Position numbers and translations under genes: made by a program. The notes beneath the pieces are model-generated. The model saw only the letters and a list, made by a program, of their open reading frames with translations. It had not been told where the DNA came from and searched no databases. Source: Aradus depressus (taxonomy: Eukaryota; Arthropoda; Insecta; Hemiptera; Aradidae). Taken from it: 64,000 bases of DNA. Positions 23,880 through 34,705 of the stretch are shown one piece after another (within the stretch, counting starts at the first letter, position 1; every line of letters starts with the position of its first letter). The stretch is from NCBI GenBank assembly GCA_963662175.1, contig OY759219.1, positions 43,640,675 to 43,704,674 on the forward strand, read 5' to 3'.

Positions 23880-24417
23880 GATAGGCCTTTTTAACCATTT
23901 AAGGGGCTGGCTCAGTGGGTTTGCACCAGAATCACGCGTCGCCGCTTCGTGGGGCGATGCCATCACCAAGCATCGGCGTACTTTGCTACAGCCTCCAGTT
24001 TAGATAATTATGCAAAGAGAGTAGCCGAGACCCCACGTCGCGCGGGCTAGGCAGCTCAGAGCGTTCAAAGTGGCGGTTGTCCTTTCTTTAATGGCAACAA
24101 CGAGGCCCGACCCGATACGCACCCCAAGGTGACCATTGCCGGGCTCTCATAGCGTCATCCGTGGTTTTCGATTGCCAGGGGATGTCGAGCGTCGTTCTCC
24201 CTTTCATCAGGAAAACCGGGATTTTGCTAGGTGAGGGAGCCTCTTTGTCGCAACAACAATTGTCAATATTGTCTATGGTGGCTTGAGCGTGAAGGGTTAG
24301 AGCAGTTCGACTATCAGCATGCACCTTGACAATGAGGTCATCGACGTAGACGATTGCCTTATAGCCATGGCTTTGAGATCACGGATCAGTCCTTCAGAGT
24401 ATGGCCCAAAGTATCGG
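23880..24417 (-). mobile_element. R1-like RT remnant, left part
   Basis: Minus-strand frames contain an RT motif C region (VYVDDLIVKVHADSRTA, partly frameshifted near 24,320-24,350), followed by a decayed C-terminal part. Together with 43,239-43,520 it forms one R1-type RT split by the Polinton. Confidence 0.7.
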
Positions 24418-24423
24418 TCTGAG

Positions 24424-25816
24424 AGTAGAAGAGAAATGGGGCTACTGGCCTAGTTGCCCCTCATGACCTTTGACCCCATGTGTCACGTGACCCATCACCC
24501 CCACCACCACCACTCCCCCCCCGCTCCGAATCACTCACCATAGTACATCCCCAGCACAATAAGTTTCCACTCTCCCTCTAAACCTCAATAAGTTTCCACT
24601 CTCCCTCTAAACCGCAACAAGTTTCCGCTCTCCCTCTAAACCTCAATGAACCCCCCAATTTTTTTTTTGGACCAGTTGCTCCTCATGACCTTTGACCCCA
24701 CGTGACCCATCACCCCCACCACCACCACTCCCCCCCCCTCCCCGCTCCGAATCACTCACTATCGTTCATCCCCAGCTCAATAAGTTTCCGCTCTCCCTCA
24801 AAACAATACTTTTCATTTTTATCCCACCCCTTTTGCGTGTTTTATTCAGTAATTTTTTTTTAATATTGAATTTTTCTATAGTTTTATTAAAGATATATGT
24901 TGTTAACAAGTGTCAGCGATGGTTTGGCTAGGCTATCTTCGGGTACGCTCGGCTATCATCGGGTACGTTCGGCTATCATCGCGTACGCTCGGCTATCATC
25001 GGCTTCCTTCACGTGCCACCATCGTATATCCCTAGCTCAATAAGTTTCCGCTCTCCCTCTCTACCCCACCCCTCTTTCATTTTATTTATCTAATTAGCCC
25101 ACTAGCGCTCCCAAGCGTCTAGAAATCAAATTATTATTGATATTAAAACAATTAGGTGTGACTTCTTAAGAAAAAAAATAACTGTTGTACTTACGAGATT
25201 CGAACTCACCACCTTCCCTTTAGAAGTCTGACTTGCTAGCCCCTCGTCTATCGTGACATGGTTGTACATAGGTTCTAAAATTTAGGTATATAACGTTCAA
25301 GTCATACATTTTTAAGTAACAATTTTTATATTTTTTAAGACTGATTTCGTGAACTTGAACAGGCACTTGCGTGATCTAGCATGTCGAACCCTGCATTCGT
25401 GTAGCCTACCTTATCATGTCCTAGCATCATCATCATTATATTCAGTATTATTTTAAACTGGAGTATTATGATGGAAAAATCGCCTACCTACACTTTTGAG
25501 CATGCCGTCCTTCGGTGCCTTGAATGGTATTGCATTTAAAAATATAATTCAAAGCTCTTCATGTTGGGTATGTTGTCCGATTGGAGTAATATATGCGAAA
25601 AAATATTTATCTTCAATTCCGAGCACACTGTCCTTTGGTGTTATTTGTGAATTCCTGTTTTTTATTTTTTTTAATATCTACTATGGTTTGGAAATGACCT
25701 TCGTATCTGTAGGGATTAAGTCGTTGTTTACATATTCAAACATGTCGAGATATTTGGGGATTATTTCTCTCGGTGACCCTGAACAGGCACCTGCATGTTC
25801 AAACATGTCGAGACCT
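24424..25816 (+). repeat. Polinton left TIR, ~1.4 kb
   Basis: It is inverted relative to 41,853-43,232 with high identity. It contains two copies of a ~230-bp subterminal block (GACCTTTGACCCCA..CACGTGACCCATCACCCCC at 24,468 and 24,690), a ~27-bp tandem array (AAGTTTCC(A/G)CTCTCCCTCTA, 24,560-24,650), a ~24-bp array (GGGTACGCTCGGCTATCATC, 24,937-25,010) and a tRNA-like segment. It ends near GTCGAGACCTG. Confidence 0.93.
25185..25255 (-). other. tRNA-like sequence in left TIR
   Basis: On the minus strand GGGGCTAGCAAGTCAGACTT resembles an A box plus anticodon arm, and GTGAGTTCGAATCTCG resembles a B box (GGTTCGANNCC type). It is most like tRNA-Arg-derived sequence. A paired acceptor stem is not evident, so it is probably tRNA-derived rather than a functional tRNA. 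Confidence 0.5.
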
Positions 25817-25844
25817 GCAGTCCCTCCCTCTTTTTATCGATTAC

Positions 25845-25900
25845 TGCGCATGCGCAGAGTCGGTCTATATAAGGAGCAGCTCTCTCTGGGGGAGCTCATT
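25845..25900 (+). promoter_or_regulatory. Polinton left promoter: NRF-1-like site, TATA, Inr
   Basis: TGCGCATGCGCA (25,845-25,856) is a perfect match to the NRF-1 palindromic consensus. TATATAAG follows at 25,866. The arthropod-type initiator TCATT has its A at 25,898, 32 nt after the TATA start, a canonical spacing. It points to the polymerase N-terminal ORF at 26,208 and lies just inside the TIR, so it is absent from the right end. Confidence 0.65.
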
Positions 25901-25948
25901 CTTCAGTGCTATTGTAGAGATCTACCTACCTACTAATTTTCTGCTACA

Positions 25949-26030
25949 GTAAGTACTTTGTACAATTATTTGATTGTTTCTTAATTATATTTTTGAGTGT
26001 TATATATATTTTGTTTTCTCTTTAATTCAG
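25949..26030 (+). other. possible 5'-UTR intron, 82 bp
   Basis: The donor ACA|GTAAGTAC and the acceptor TTTTCTCTTTAATTCAG are both strong and lie between the predicted TSS and the 26,208 start. Confidence 0.45.
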
Positions 26031-26207
26031 TTATTATCTAAGTAAATTAATTAATTTGTTTCATTCGTTGTTTGCTTACGTGTTTTATATAGTTAAATTT
26101 CAAATTTGTTTCGTTCGTGTTATATTTTTTACATTTATAAAAAAGTTTGATTCATTGTTATATATTCGTTCATTTTTTCTTTAATACGTGTTGGATTACT
26201 CTTAAAT

Positions 26208-26843
26208 ATGGAAGGTTGTAGCGAGGTGTTTTTTCATATTTGTAAATTCTGTGGGATGTCTTTTAATAGAAAATATCATTGCACTAGACATGAATATACA
26301 TGTGGAGAATTATCGAACGATGACGGTTTTAATGCCATTGCCGACACTATCAGTGAAAATTGTGGCAAAACCACATTTTCCCGGACAAACAACAGGATGA
26401 GACATGAAATAGGTTGTTATGGGAGCAATTACAACTTAACTTGTAAATATTGTAGTTGCACGTTCTCAAACCGCATATTGCACGAAAAACATGAAAATGC
26501 TTGTTCAGACGAACCTCCTAATAAAAGACAACGGAAAACTATTAAAGAACTGTTAGCCTCTAGACCGGATAATCAAGGAATATCCGAATACGAGACTGCT
26601 TTCGGAGGAAAATTAAAATCATTTTTTATTCGCAATGAAAATTTTACCGATATCAACAGTTTCATTACAGCAGTTAATGATAAAATAGTAACAAAACTTA
26701 ATGAAACCCTAGACCGGCATAAATCTCTCAAATTCAATTTATTTTTAGATATTGAATTAATTAATCAAACTTGTGAAATATTAACAGCTTCACTAAAAAC
26801 AAAAAATATAATTTATTATATTGATTTTCCAAAATTGTGTTAA
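26208..26843 (+). pseudogene. Polinton polymerase N-terminal fragment with zinc fingers
   Basis: This is a 211-aa plus-strand ORF (MEGCSEVFFHICKFCGMSFN). It has C2H2-like pairs at about residues 12-33 (CKFC..H..HEYTC) and 80-101 (CKYC..C..HEKHENAC), then a basic NKRQRKT segment, then a region (AFGGKLKSFFIRN..FNLFLDIELINQT) that in arthropod Maverick polymerases precedes the exonuclease domain. It is cut off at the 48-bp palindrome, which gives an artificial terminus. The rest of the gene is present only in altered form: downstream here, and inverted at 38.0-41.2 kb. Confidence 0.8.
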
Positions 26844-26912
26844 TGTTGGATTCTATCTTTATTTATAGAATCCAACATTAACACAATTTTGGAAAATCAA
26901 TATAATAAATTA
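26809..26912. repeat. perfect 48-bp inverted repeat, 8-nt loop (left copy)
   Basis: The arms are 26,809-26,856 and 26,865-26,912 with loop CTTTATTT. The right arm is polymerase coding sequence (..NTILENQYNKLI..); the left arm is its inverse and interrupts the gene. An identical palindrome lies at 41,111-41,214. Confidence 0.97.
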
Positions 26913-27798
26913 ATAAAAGAGTTGGAAGACTTTGAGACCAAGAAAAGCGGTTGGAAATTGTATATAATTAATGGTCTCAGGATAAGAACATCCAAAAATA
27001 AACCTTTACGAGGGAAATCATATATAGATTTACCACCAAAAATTCGTGATAAACATGCATGTATCAATGTAAAAAACGATGACAACAAATGTTTTATGTA
27101 CAGTATATTAGCTAAATTCGCAGGCAGACATGCTTATCGTGTATCCAAATATAAGGTATTACAAGATAAATATAATTTCGAAAATGTTACATTCCCTGTT
27201 TCACTGAGGGACATTAAGAAATTTGAAGTCAACAATAACATTTCCATAAACATTTTCGGTATTGATGATGAATAAAATATCTACCCATTAAAGATTGTTA
27301 AAAAAGAGCTAATAAACCACAGAGATTTGTTGTTACTTGAGGAAGGTGACAAACAGCACTATGTATATATAAAAAAATTTGATACATTAATTAGAAGTCA
27401 GCTTACAAAACATAGAAGTAGTATATATGTCTGCAAGCGTTGTCTCACATATTTTTATCATGAAACAACTTCACTTAGCGATTTCGAAGACCATAAAAAA
27501 TTGTGCAATGATAATAAACCCTGTAAAGTTCAACTTCCAAACCCTCACAAAGCCTTTATACAATTTGAACACACAGAAAGACAAATCCGCGTACCATACG
27601 TTATTTATGCTGATTTCGAAGCCATTTTAGAGCCTATACCCCCCACTGATGATCCTAACGTTAAAACTACTCCCTACCAAAAGCATAAGCCCATATCTTT
27701 TTGTGCCCATGTAAAGTCTAGCCCCGGAATCAATAATACCATAAGTACTGAACCTTTAATCTATAGAGCCTCCGATATATCACAGATGTAGCCAGACA
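26865..27798 (+). pseudogene. inverted duplicate of Polinton polymerase segment
   Basis: The plus-strand segment encodes GSGW-type to exonuclease I regions of polymerase B (KKSGWKLYIINGL; DKHACINVKNDDNKCFMYS; a CX2C..H..C zinc site; YADFEAIL with the exo I acidic pair). A TAA at 27,273-27,275 interrupts it, but the frame then continues (27,327 onward). It is nearly identical to the inverted copy at 40,232-41,166, which shares the same TAA. Homology stops at GCCAGACA, where the Jockey-like element begins. Confidence 0.88.
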
Positions 27799-27828
27799 CA
27801 AAGAGACCACAAAGAAATACAAGATCGT

Positions 27829-28236
27829 ATGAAGAAGAGGCAAGCGGCAGCCAAACCCCCCATGAAGACACCAGCGGCTCCTTTACCAGTCCCACCGCCA
27901 CCATTGAGACCAGTGTCCCAGCTCAGGTTCCAGCCAGCTGCAGCCCGTCAGCCCAGAGCCACCTCCTCACTTCCCCGGTCCTACGCCCAAGTGGCCAGCC
28001 CACCACGAACACAGCCACCTCCTACCTCTCACTACCCACCTCCTACCTCTCACTACCCCCAACAGCCAAAAAACCTTCCTCATCCTCTCCCATCCAGCCA
28101 GCTCCCTACATCCTCAACTCCTGATGTTATCAGTCACCTCACCTCCTTTCTCAATGACTTTAAGTCATTAATCACCCCTCTCATATCGATGTTAAGCCTC
28201 CTCGTCTCTAAACTCCCACACGAATCCTCCCGATGA
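27829..28236 (+). pseudogene. Jockey II ORF1 C-terminal fragment
   Basis: 135 codons, rich in P/A/Q/S, with SYAQVASPP and a hydrophobic C-terminal stretch (ISHLTSFLNDFKSLITPLIS). Zinc knuckles, if present originally, lie in the lost 5' part. Its final 4 nt overlap the start of ORF2 at 28,233 (ATGA). Confidence 0.75.
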
Positions 28237-30931
28237 TCCCTTTAAATTCCTTTCCTCTCCAGATCCTCCTTTGGAATTCGAATGGGCTGTTACCCCATAG
28301 ACAAGAACTAGAACTACTACTAACTGACAGACATGTAGACATCGCTCTCATTACGGAAACCCACTTGACAACCAGCCTGTACTTCAGTATCCCAGGATAC
28401 CGGAGCTACAGGTCTGACTACTCAGGAGATAGGGCCCGAGGTGGTACACTCATCCTTATCAAACAATCCTTATCCCATCACCTTTTCTCCTCACAGGCTA
28501 CAGAATCATTCCAAATCGCTACGATCTCCTTGTCACTTTTTCCCTTCCCTGTCACTATCTCGGCAGTATATTGTACTCCCAGTAAACTCATTCCTCATCA
28601 CGAGTTCCTCACCCTTTTCCGATCCCTGGGGCCTCGCTTCATCGTTGGCGGTGACTTCAATGCGAAGCGCCACCAATGGGGAAGCAGAGTTCCAAATTCC
28701 CGAGGACGAATCCTAAACGATGTTATTAACACCCAACACTATGACATCTACTCCCCCGGCTCTCCCACCTATTGGCCTACTGATCCTAACCGCAACCCAG
28801 ACCTCGTAGACTTCTTTGTTGGATCTGGCACAGGATCCTTATTCTCCTCTACCTATTCCTTCCCCGACTTATCCTCAGACCATAGTCCTGTTCTCCCCAC
28901 CGTTGGTCTAACCCCGTTATGTGTCCCACCAAAGCCTTCCTTAACTCCCGGCCCAGTGAATTGGGATCTCTTCAGAACCTCCTTAGAAAACCAAATTGAC
29001 TTAAATGTAATCCTTAAAACGCCTGAGGACTTAGATTAAGCCGTACAAAAATTCACTAAAGCCATACAGGACTGTGCTTGGAACGCTTCATCTACTCCTA
29101 CTCCTCCTACAGTTTCAAACCCGAACCCTCCTCTTCCTCGCCACATCCAACTTCTCCTTTCAGAAAAACGCCGCGCTCGTGCCCTATGGCAACGAACACG
29201 GTATCCTTCCGACAAAACTGCCTTCAATAACCTTTCCCGAAACCTCAAAATCCAACTTTCACAATTCCGCTCCGAAAATTATAATGAATACCTAGCTTCC
29301 CTTTCCACCAAAGATAATTCCCTGTGGTTTGCAACCCGAAAAATTCTAAAATATAGTCCTTTATCCTATCCCATCAAGCAAAATGGCTCCTGGGTCAGAT
29401 CCGACGAGGAGAAGGCTCAGCTCTTTGCCTCTCACCTCAAAAATACGTTCACACCCCATCCTGATTATAACGCCCTTCATACTTCAGAAGTTGAAGAGTT
29501 CCTTACCAGTCCTTTGCCTCTCTCTCCTCCGCCAAAGGCCTTTCATCCCTCTGATGTACAACACATTCTAAATAAAATTCCAATCCGTAAGTCTCCTGGA
29601 TTTGACCTGATCACAGGGAAAATCCTACGAAACCTTCCCAGCAAAGCTGTCCTTTTCCTCACCCTTATATACAACTCAATCCTCAGAACTACCTACTTTC
29701 CTGTCCAATGGAAGTATTCCATCCTTACTGTTATTTCCAAACCCAACAAACCTCTCTCTGATGTCTCTTCCTACCGTCCTATTAGCTTGCTCCCAATATT
29801 CTCTAAAATCCTTGAAAAACTCTTGTTGAAACGTTTTATCCCAATCCTTGAATCTCAATCCATTTTACCTAAACACCAGTTTGGATTTCGTCCTGAACAT
29901 TCCACTACCCAACAGTGTTTTCGGGTTGTCGATTGCATATCTAATGCATTAGAATGCAAGGAGTATTGCACGGGCGCCTTTCTCGACGTGGCGCAAGCCT
30001 TTGATCGAGTCTGGCACCCGGGGCTGCTCTTCAAACTGAAACACTTCCTTCCCAGTACCTACTACCTCATCCTGAAATCTTACCTTAGTGATCGCCATTT
30101 CAAGGTCCGAGTAGGCTCTGAGTACTCAGAACTCATACCTATTCGGGCCGGTGTCCCACAGGGTAGCATCCTAGGTCCCATCCTTTACAATACATATACT
30201 GCCGACATTCCTATCCATCCTCAGACATTACTGACGACTTACGCTGACGACACAGCAATCCTTTCCACCAATCCTGATCCCGCTGTAGCCTCCAGGAGCA
30301 CCTCACTGAAATAGAGAGGTGGTGCAACCTCTGGAGAATTAAATTAAATGAGCAGAAATGTGTTCAAGTCACATTTACCCTACGCCCTCAATCCTGTCCT
30401 CCCGTCATCATTAACAACATCCTGATTCCCTCTTCAAACCAAGTCCGCTATCTCGGGTTTTACCTAGACAGTAGACTTACGTGGAACCCACATACACGAC
30501 TTAAACGACAAGAACTGAATCGAAGATACGGACTGTTACGTCGACTACTTGGACCAAAATCGAAACTGACGACTAACAACAAACTTACGATTTACAAGAC
30601 CATTATACGTCCAATTTGGATTTACGGACTCGAACTTTGGGGTACAGCTAAACAATCCAACATCAATCGTATCCAAGCATTCCAGTCCAAACTCCTCCGA
30701 CGAATTGTCAACGCTCCTTTCTATGTCACCAATAAAGTCCTACACAGAGATCTCAGTATTCCCACTGTAAATGAATTAATCAAATCCCGATTCCAATCAT
30801 TCCACAGAAACCTTTCTTCCCATTCAAATCCTCTCGCACACGGCCTTTCCTCTCATTCCCATCCTGACAATCCTCCCCGCCGCTTGAACAGGAGGTGGCC
30901 CCGCGATCTTCTCTCGGAGGATAGTGAATAA
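28233..30931 (+). pseudogene. Jockey II ORF2, endonuclease-reverse transcriptase (broken)
   Basis: The endonuclease shows ILLWNSNGL, ALITETHL, VGGDFNAKRHQWG and SDHSPV. The RT shows SYRPISLLPIFSKILEKL, GAFLDVAQAFDRVWH (motif A), AGVPQGSILGPILYN and TYADDTAIL (YADD). There is one in-frame TAA at 29,037-29,039 and one frameshift near 30,290 just after YADD. The C-terminal part continues to TAA at 30,929-30,931 with a typical Jockey RWPRDLL tail. About 899 codons, normal for the clade. Confidence 0.92.
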
Positions 30932-31051
30932 TGACAATTAACTTTCGAGGGAGTGTCAGCGCTGGCTGGCTTCTCCCATCAAGTGACGTTATATTTTTCT
31001 TTTACCACATATTTGCTTATTATGTATATATTGTATATAGATTGCAAATAG

Positions 31052-31080
<29 letters not shown>

Positions 31081-31082
<2 letters not shown>

Positions 31083-31707
31083 GCAATGAAAATTTTACCG
31101 ATATCAACAGTTTAAAAATGTAATTCAAAGCTCTTCATATTGAGTATGTTGTCCGATTGGAGTAATATATGCGAAAAAATATTTATCTTCAATTCCGAGC
31201 ACACTGTCCTTTGGTGTTATTTCTGAATTCCTGTTTTTTATTTTTTTAAATATCTACTATGGTTTGGAAATGACCTTCGTATCTGTAGGGATTAAGTCGT
31301 TGTTTACATGTTCAAACATGTCGAGATATTTGGGGATTATTTCTCTCGGTGACCCTGAACAGGCACCTGCATGTTCAAACATGTCGAGACCTGTTGTTGC
31401 AGGCATAGTTCACCATCATATACACAGAGAATATGAATTTTAGGATATTTGGACAAGAATTAAAAATACACTTAATTTTTAATAGTAGATATGGATTTTT
31501 ATTTAATCTCATTTACATACATTTTGTATTTCATATTATATTTTCAATGTTTTCTTGATTCTTCCATTGCTCATACTGCGTTTTATATCCGTCTCCTTGT
31601 TTTTTTTCGGAGATCGGTCCAGTGTCTTTCTAGTCACCTGGTCATCATGAATGGGTTCTTGTTTTGTAAAACATTCTTTATTTATTGAAACAGAACTAAA
31701 TTGTTAG
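31081..31707. repeat. rearranged Polinton end sequence
   Basis: 31,081-31,112 repeats 26,631-26,662 (polymerase N-terminus). From about 31,114 to 31,707 the sequence is an inverted copy of about 41,537-42,130. It therefore also directly repeats the inner left TIR (about 25,530-25,816). The 65-codon ORF at 31,491-31,688 has an identical twin at 41,754-41,557; it is probably non-coding. Confidence 0.85.
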
Positions 31708-31829
31708 ATTCATATAAGCACCTTTCTTAGTAGAAAGCCTCCCCACCGCGACAAGGTGAAGGTGCGTCGAGGAGGAATGGTTGAAGTAGCTTTCATTTAA
31801 AAAAAAAAATTGTCTGCGTGAGTCTAAAA

Positions 31830-31985
31830 CTTTCCCCAACCTGCAGGCATTTACACAATCATGGTCTGCGGGCGTCTATAACCTCTCCAAACCTTCACTC
31901 ATATGACCTGCGTGCGTCAATAGCCTCTCCAAGCCTTCATCCCCACAACCTGCAGGCGTTTATAGCTTTCCTCACCATTCCAATG
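31830..31985. repeat. ~40-bp tandem repeat, ~4 copies
   Basis: Degenerate units contain CTGC(A/G)(G/T)GCGTC.ATAGCCTCTCC..CTTCA(T/C)CC. It lies in the Polinton between the rearranged end and the 169-aa gene. Confidence 0.7.
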
Positions 31986-32175
31986 AAAGCTACCTCAACA
32001 AAATAACCAGCTTTACCTTTATGTAGTTTAATAAAAAGAACAATAGCAAATAAACTTATTTTTAAAACGAAAATCGTTTCTATTAGGTAAATTAAATCAA
32101 AATAATCAAATCAAAATTTTCCTTTTTGAAAAAAACAAAAACAAAATAAATAAAAAATACTATTGCTTTATGACC

Positions 32176-32685
32176 TCAAAAAAAGAATAGCAATATAAAA
32201 TCATAATTGGACATTATCCAGTCTCTTAATACGTGAACCCCATAATGAGTACACATGTTTGGGAACTTAGAATGCAAAAGGCACTCTGATCCTGAAATAG
32301 GAGATAATGTTTCAACTCTTGGGCAACCATAATCTTCCATATTAACAATATTCTCGTGTCTAAGTAAATTATATAAAAACCTCTTCTTTTCCAATCCCTT
32401 GACAAAAATGTATCGATATTTCAGTAGTGTAGTCATTAGAATACGTTCAACTTCTTCGTATTCAGTTTCCCCATCACTCCATTCTAATCTGTGGTAAATT
32501 TTCATAAGCCATCTATTTGATCTTATGCTCTTTACATTTGTAATAGGTTGTTTAGGGGGTTTGAATATCCAGTGTCTACTAGCAAAGCAGGTAACGTCCA
32601 TAATGGACAGTTCTTTCAAAATATATTCCAAGTTATCGTCCAGGAAACACTGAATCTCAACAATAACCGCTTCGTTGGAGGCCAT
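32176..32685 (-). CDS. conserved Maverick accessory protein, 169 aa, function unknown
   Basis: An intact ORF starting MASNEAVIVEIQCFLDDN. Segments VEIQCF, IFKPP, NRWLMKIYHRLEWSDGE and FVKGLEKKRFLYNL, plus a C-terminal H/C-containing region (CTHYGVHVLRDW), match my memory of an uncharacterised protein found beside capsid genes of arthropod Mavericks. The alternation of acidic and hydrophobic strands might be an RNase H-like fold, but I see no definite catalytic set. It is the last gene of the minus-strand block, 38 bp after the capsid stop. The intact frame amid broken neighbours is notable. Confidence 0.6.
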   Translation of the reverse strand: MASNEAVIVEIQCFLDDNLEYILKELSIMDVTCFASRHWIFKPPKQPITNVKSIRSNRWLMKIYHRLEWSDGETEYEEVERILMTTLLKYRYIFVKGLEKKRFLYNLLRHENIVNMEDYGCPRVETLSPISGSECLLHSKFPNMCTHYGVHVLRDWIMSNYDFILLFFF

Positions 32686-32722
32686 GGTTGCAACTGAGGT
32701 CTAATTGAAACAGGGTTATTAT

Positions 32723-33962
32723 TTATAGCAATCTTCGCAATACATTTGTGAGGGGGTTGTATTCTATGGCGCTATCGTGTATGATTATACAATAAGCCGT
32801 GGTATCAGCTGGGAAAGCTTGCGTCGCTGCAAATTCTAGACGAACGTCCACCGGCCCGGTCTTAATGGACTCTGATTGCTTTGAACAATCTATTACCGCT
32901 AAAGGAGCTTAGTCCTTGAAATTTTGAAAAGAAAGTAGGGGATGTGATGGTAATTCGGGATAATAAGAGCTTTGGAAAGCTGCGTACATGTAGTACAAAA
33001 CTACATATTGATTTCTATCAAAGTTAATATTAAGATCATCATGGGGATATGATTTCGAATTTAGGTACAGTTTAACATTGGACAGATGACAGTGATTAAA
33101 AGAGGCAGCATCCCTATGAATGTTATTTGTCCTGTTGGTTGAGAATGCTAATATTATCTATCGAGGTTTCTCCATCTGATTAGATGTTTTAACCGCCCAC
33201 ACTTGTCTTTGTGTAGCAGGTAATAGCGGGTATTCGTACAACTCCCAACTCCTGAAGCCAACCGAAATCACTTTCTCCGATCTCAAATGTCGAAGAAGCG
33301 ATAATCTTCTATATTCATTAACTGTTACGTACGGGAGTTTCCAACAAAGTTTGGTTAGCTCGATTTTAGCCCTTTCTGCAAGGTTATTTTCATTATTAGC
33401 CGCGACTAAGTAACAATTGTCGTCTCTTCTGGATCTAATAAGCACCAATTCCCACCACCAATTTAACGTTAATTATAACTTTTTTATAATCTTCTGCGAA
33501 AGCAAGAAGGCTGCTGAGAGGTATACAAACGTTGAAATATCCCTCAGGCGATGTAATGTTCAAAGTACTGCTATTAGGAGAACACCAGCCCTGACTCTCC
33601 AGATTGATTGACCCGTTTCTGTACGACACTAAGCCCTTCAAAGTGGTAGTTATACCCGGATTTCTAACCCGATCTATTTCGATTCCACATAAATCATATC
33701 TGATTTCATCAAATAAGAATGCGAATGCATTATTCGTTAATTTGGATGATGTTGGTACCGCCATCCCATCCTCTTTCAAAAATCGACCTTCTAAATAAAG
33801 AAAACTGTACGATGGCAAAGTGTATATGTCTTGATGTTGTACAGCAATTCTTATTTCATCTCCAGCCTGAAGTTTACTCGACGCGTAAGGGTAATGAGAA
33901 TGATATTCCACGCCTTCTATGGAACTATCCAAAGTTGCGTGTTCCAAATCTAAGATATCCAT
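32723..33962 (-). pseudogene. Polinton major capsid-like protein (broken)
   Basis: The minus frame starts MDILDLEHATLDSSIEGVEY. Segments DEIRIAVQHQDIYTLP, AFLFDEIRYDLCGIEIDR, NPGITTTLKG, YFNVCIPLSSLL, SWELYEYPLLP and TGPVDVRLEFAATQAFP are characteristic of the double jelly-roll capsid family of arthropod Mavericks. There is a one-base frameshift near 33,435-33,448, then in-frame stops TAG (near 33,155) and TAA (near 32,880), before the natural terminus at 32,723-32,725. The original length would be about 413 residues. Upstream is the protease. I see no separate penton-like gene. Confidence 0.82.
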
Positions 33963-34150
33963 GTCGAAGACAATACTTTGTAACCGAGCAAACGAAGAAA
34001 GGAAATATTCTCTTTAGTCAGAGGTGTTGATCCTTTGACAGTTCTAGGTAGAATAAACGTTTGTGATGATTTCCTATCGTCTTTATATACTCTTCTGATG
34101 TGCATCATTCGACGTCCAGACGATGAATGAATGAAATTACGAATGACAGT

Positions 34151-34670
34151 CTAATTTATAAGATTTAACAGGAATAATAAACATAAATGACCACAGATAT
34201 TTGAGTTGGGGCTTTGATAGGTTTTGCAGTCAAACGTTATACGACACCCTTTCAGATAGCGCACGAGCTCCAAAGGGGGGGCCACTTGTGCCCGCACTAT
34301 CAAAGAATTTAACGTATTTCCCATTTTTCCTGTAGCATACCCAATGAGTGCCTTTACCACTACTTTTATCTAAATTGAGAATAGCGTTTTCTTTACTATA
34401 AGGTTTACTCGGTAAGGTATCTCTCATGAAAACCCCTCTAAAATTCTGAATTTTATTCTTTTTTGCTAATTTTATCAAATCAAAATTACTAAGCGCCATT
34501 GATGGAAAACTCTTGAAAACATTTTTTGCTTCTTCAGATAGAGTACGATTAATGTTGAGTATTTTACGAATTCCTCCAATTTTATTAGGAGTCGGAATCA
34601 CGCGCTTTTTTTTAACTACCTTCTTTTTCTTTGATTGAGTGTCCATGATGTTCACAGTATGAAGATTCAA
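34151..34670 (-). pseudogene. adenovirus-like cysteine protease (Polinton PRO), one frameshift
   Basis: This is a maturation-type protease related to adenain. The N-terminal part (from 34,670) has a very basic KKKKVVKKKR region that may be a nuclear signal. The catalytic His is in GTHWVCYRK, the acidic/Asn region in VKFFDSAG, and the catalytic Cys in the typical ICGHLCLLFL at the C-terminus. The last part is in another frame: a 7-nt G run at 34,275-34,281 (C run on the coding strand) marks the shift, so a one-base homopolymer change, real or a sequencing error, explains it. About 172 codons, a usual size. Confidence 0.85.
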
Positions 34671-34705
34671 TGAGGAATTGAAGATGCACGTAGAATTACT
34701 TTTAT

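Larger units (their letters stand above)
27799..31080 (+). mobile_element. Jockey-like non-LTR retrotransposon II, 5'-truncated
   Basis: It starts inside ORF1 and ends with a poly(A) of about 29 nt (31,052-31,080). Protein sequences differ clearly from Jockey I, so it is a separate family. No TSD is visible: the left flank is polymerase codons near exo I, and the right flank (31,081) is a 32-bp piece of the polymerase N-terminus. A rearrangement must therefore have occurred with or after insertion. Confidence 0.88.
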
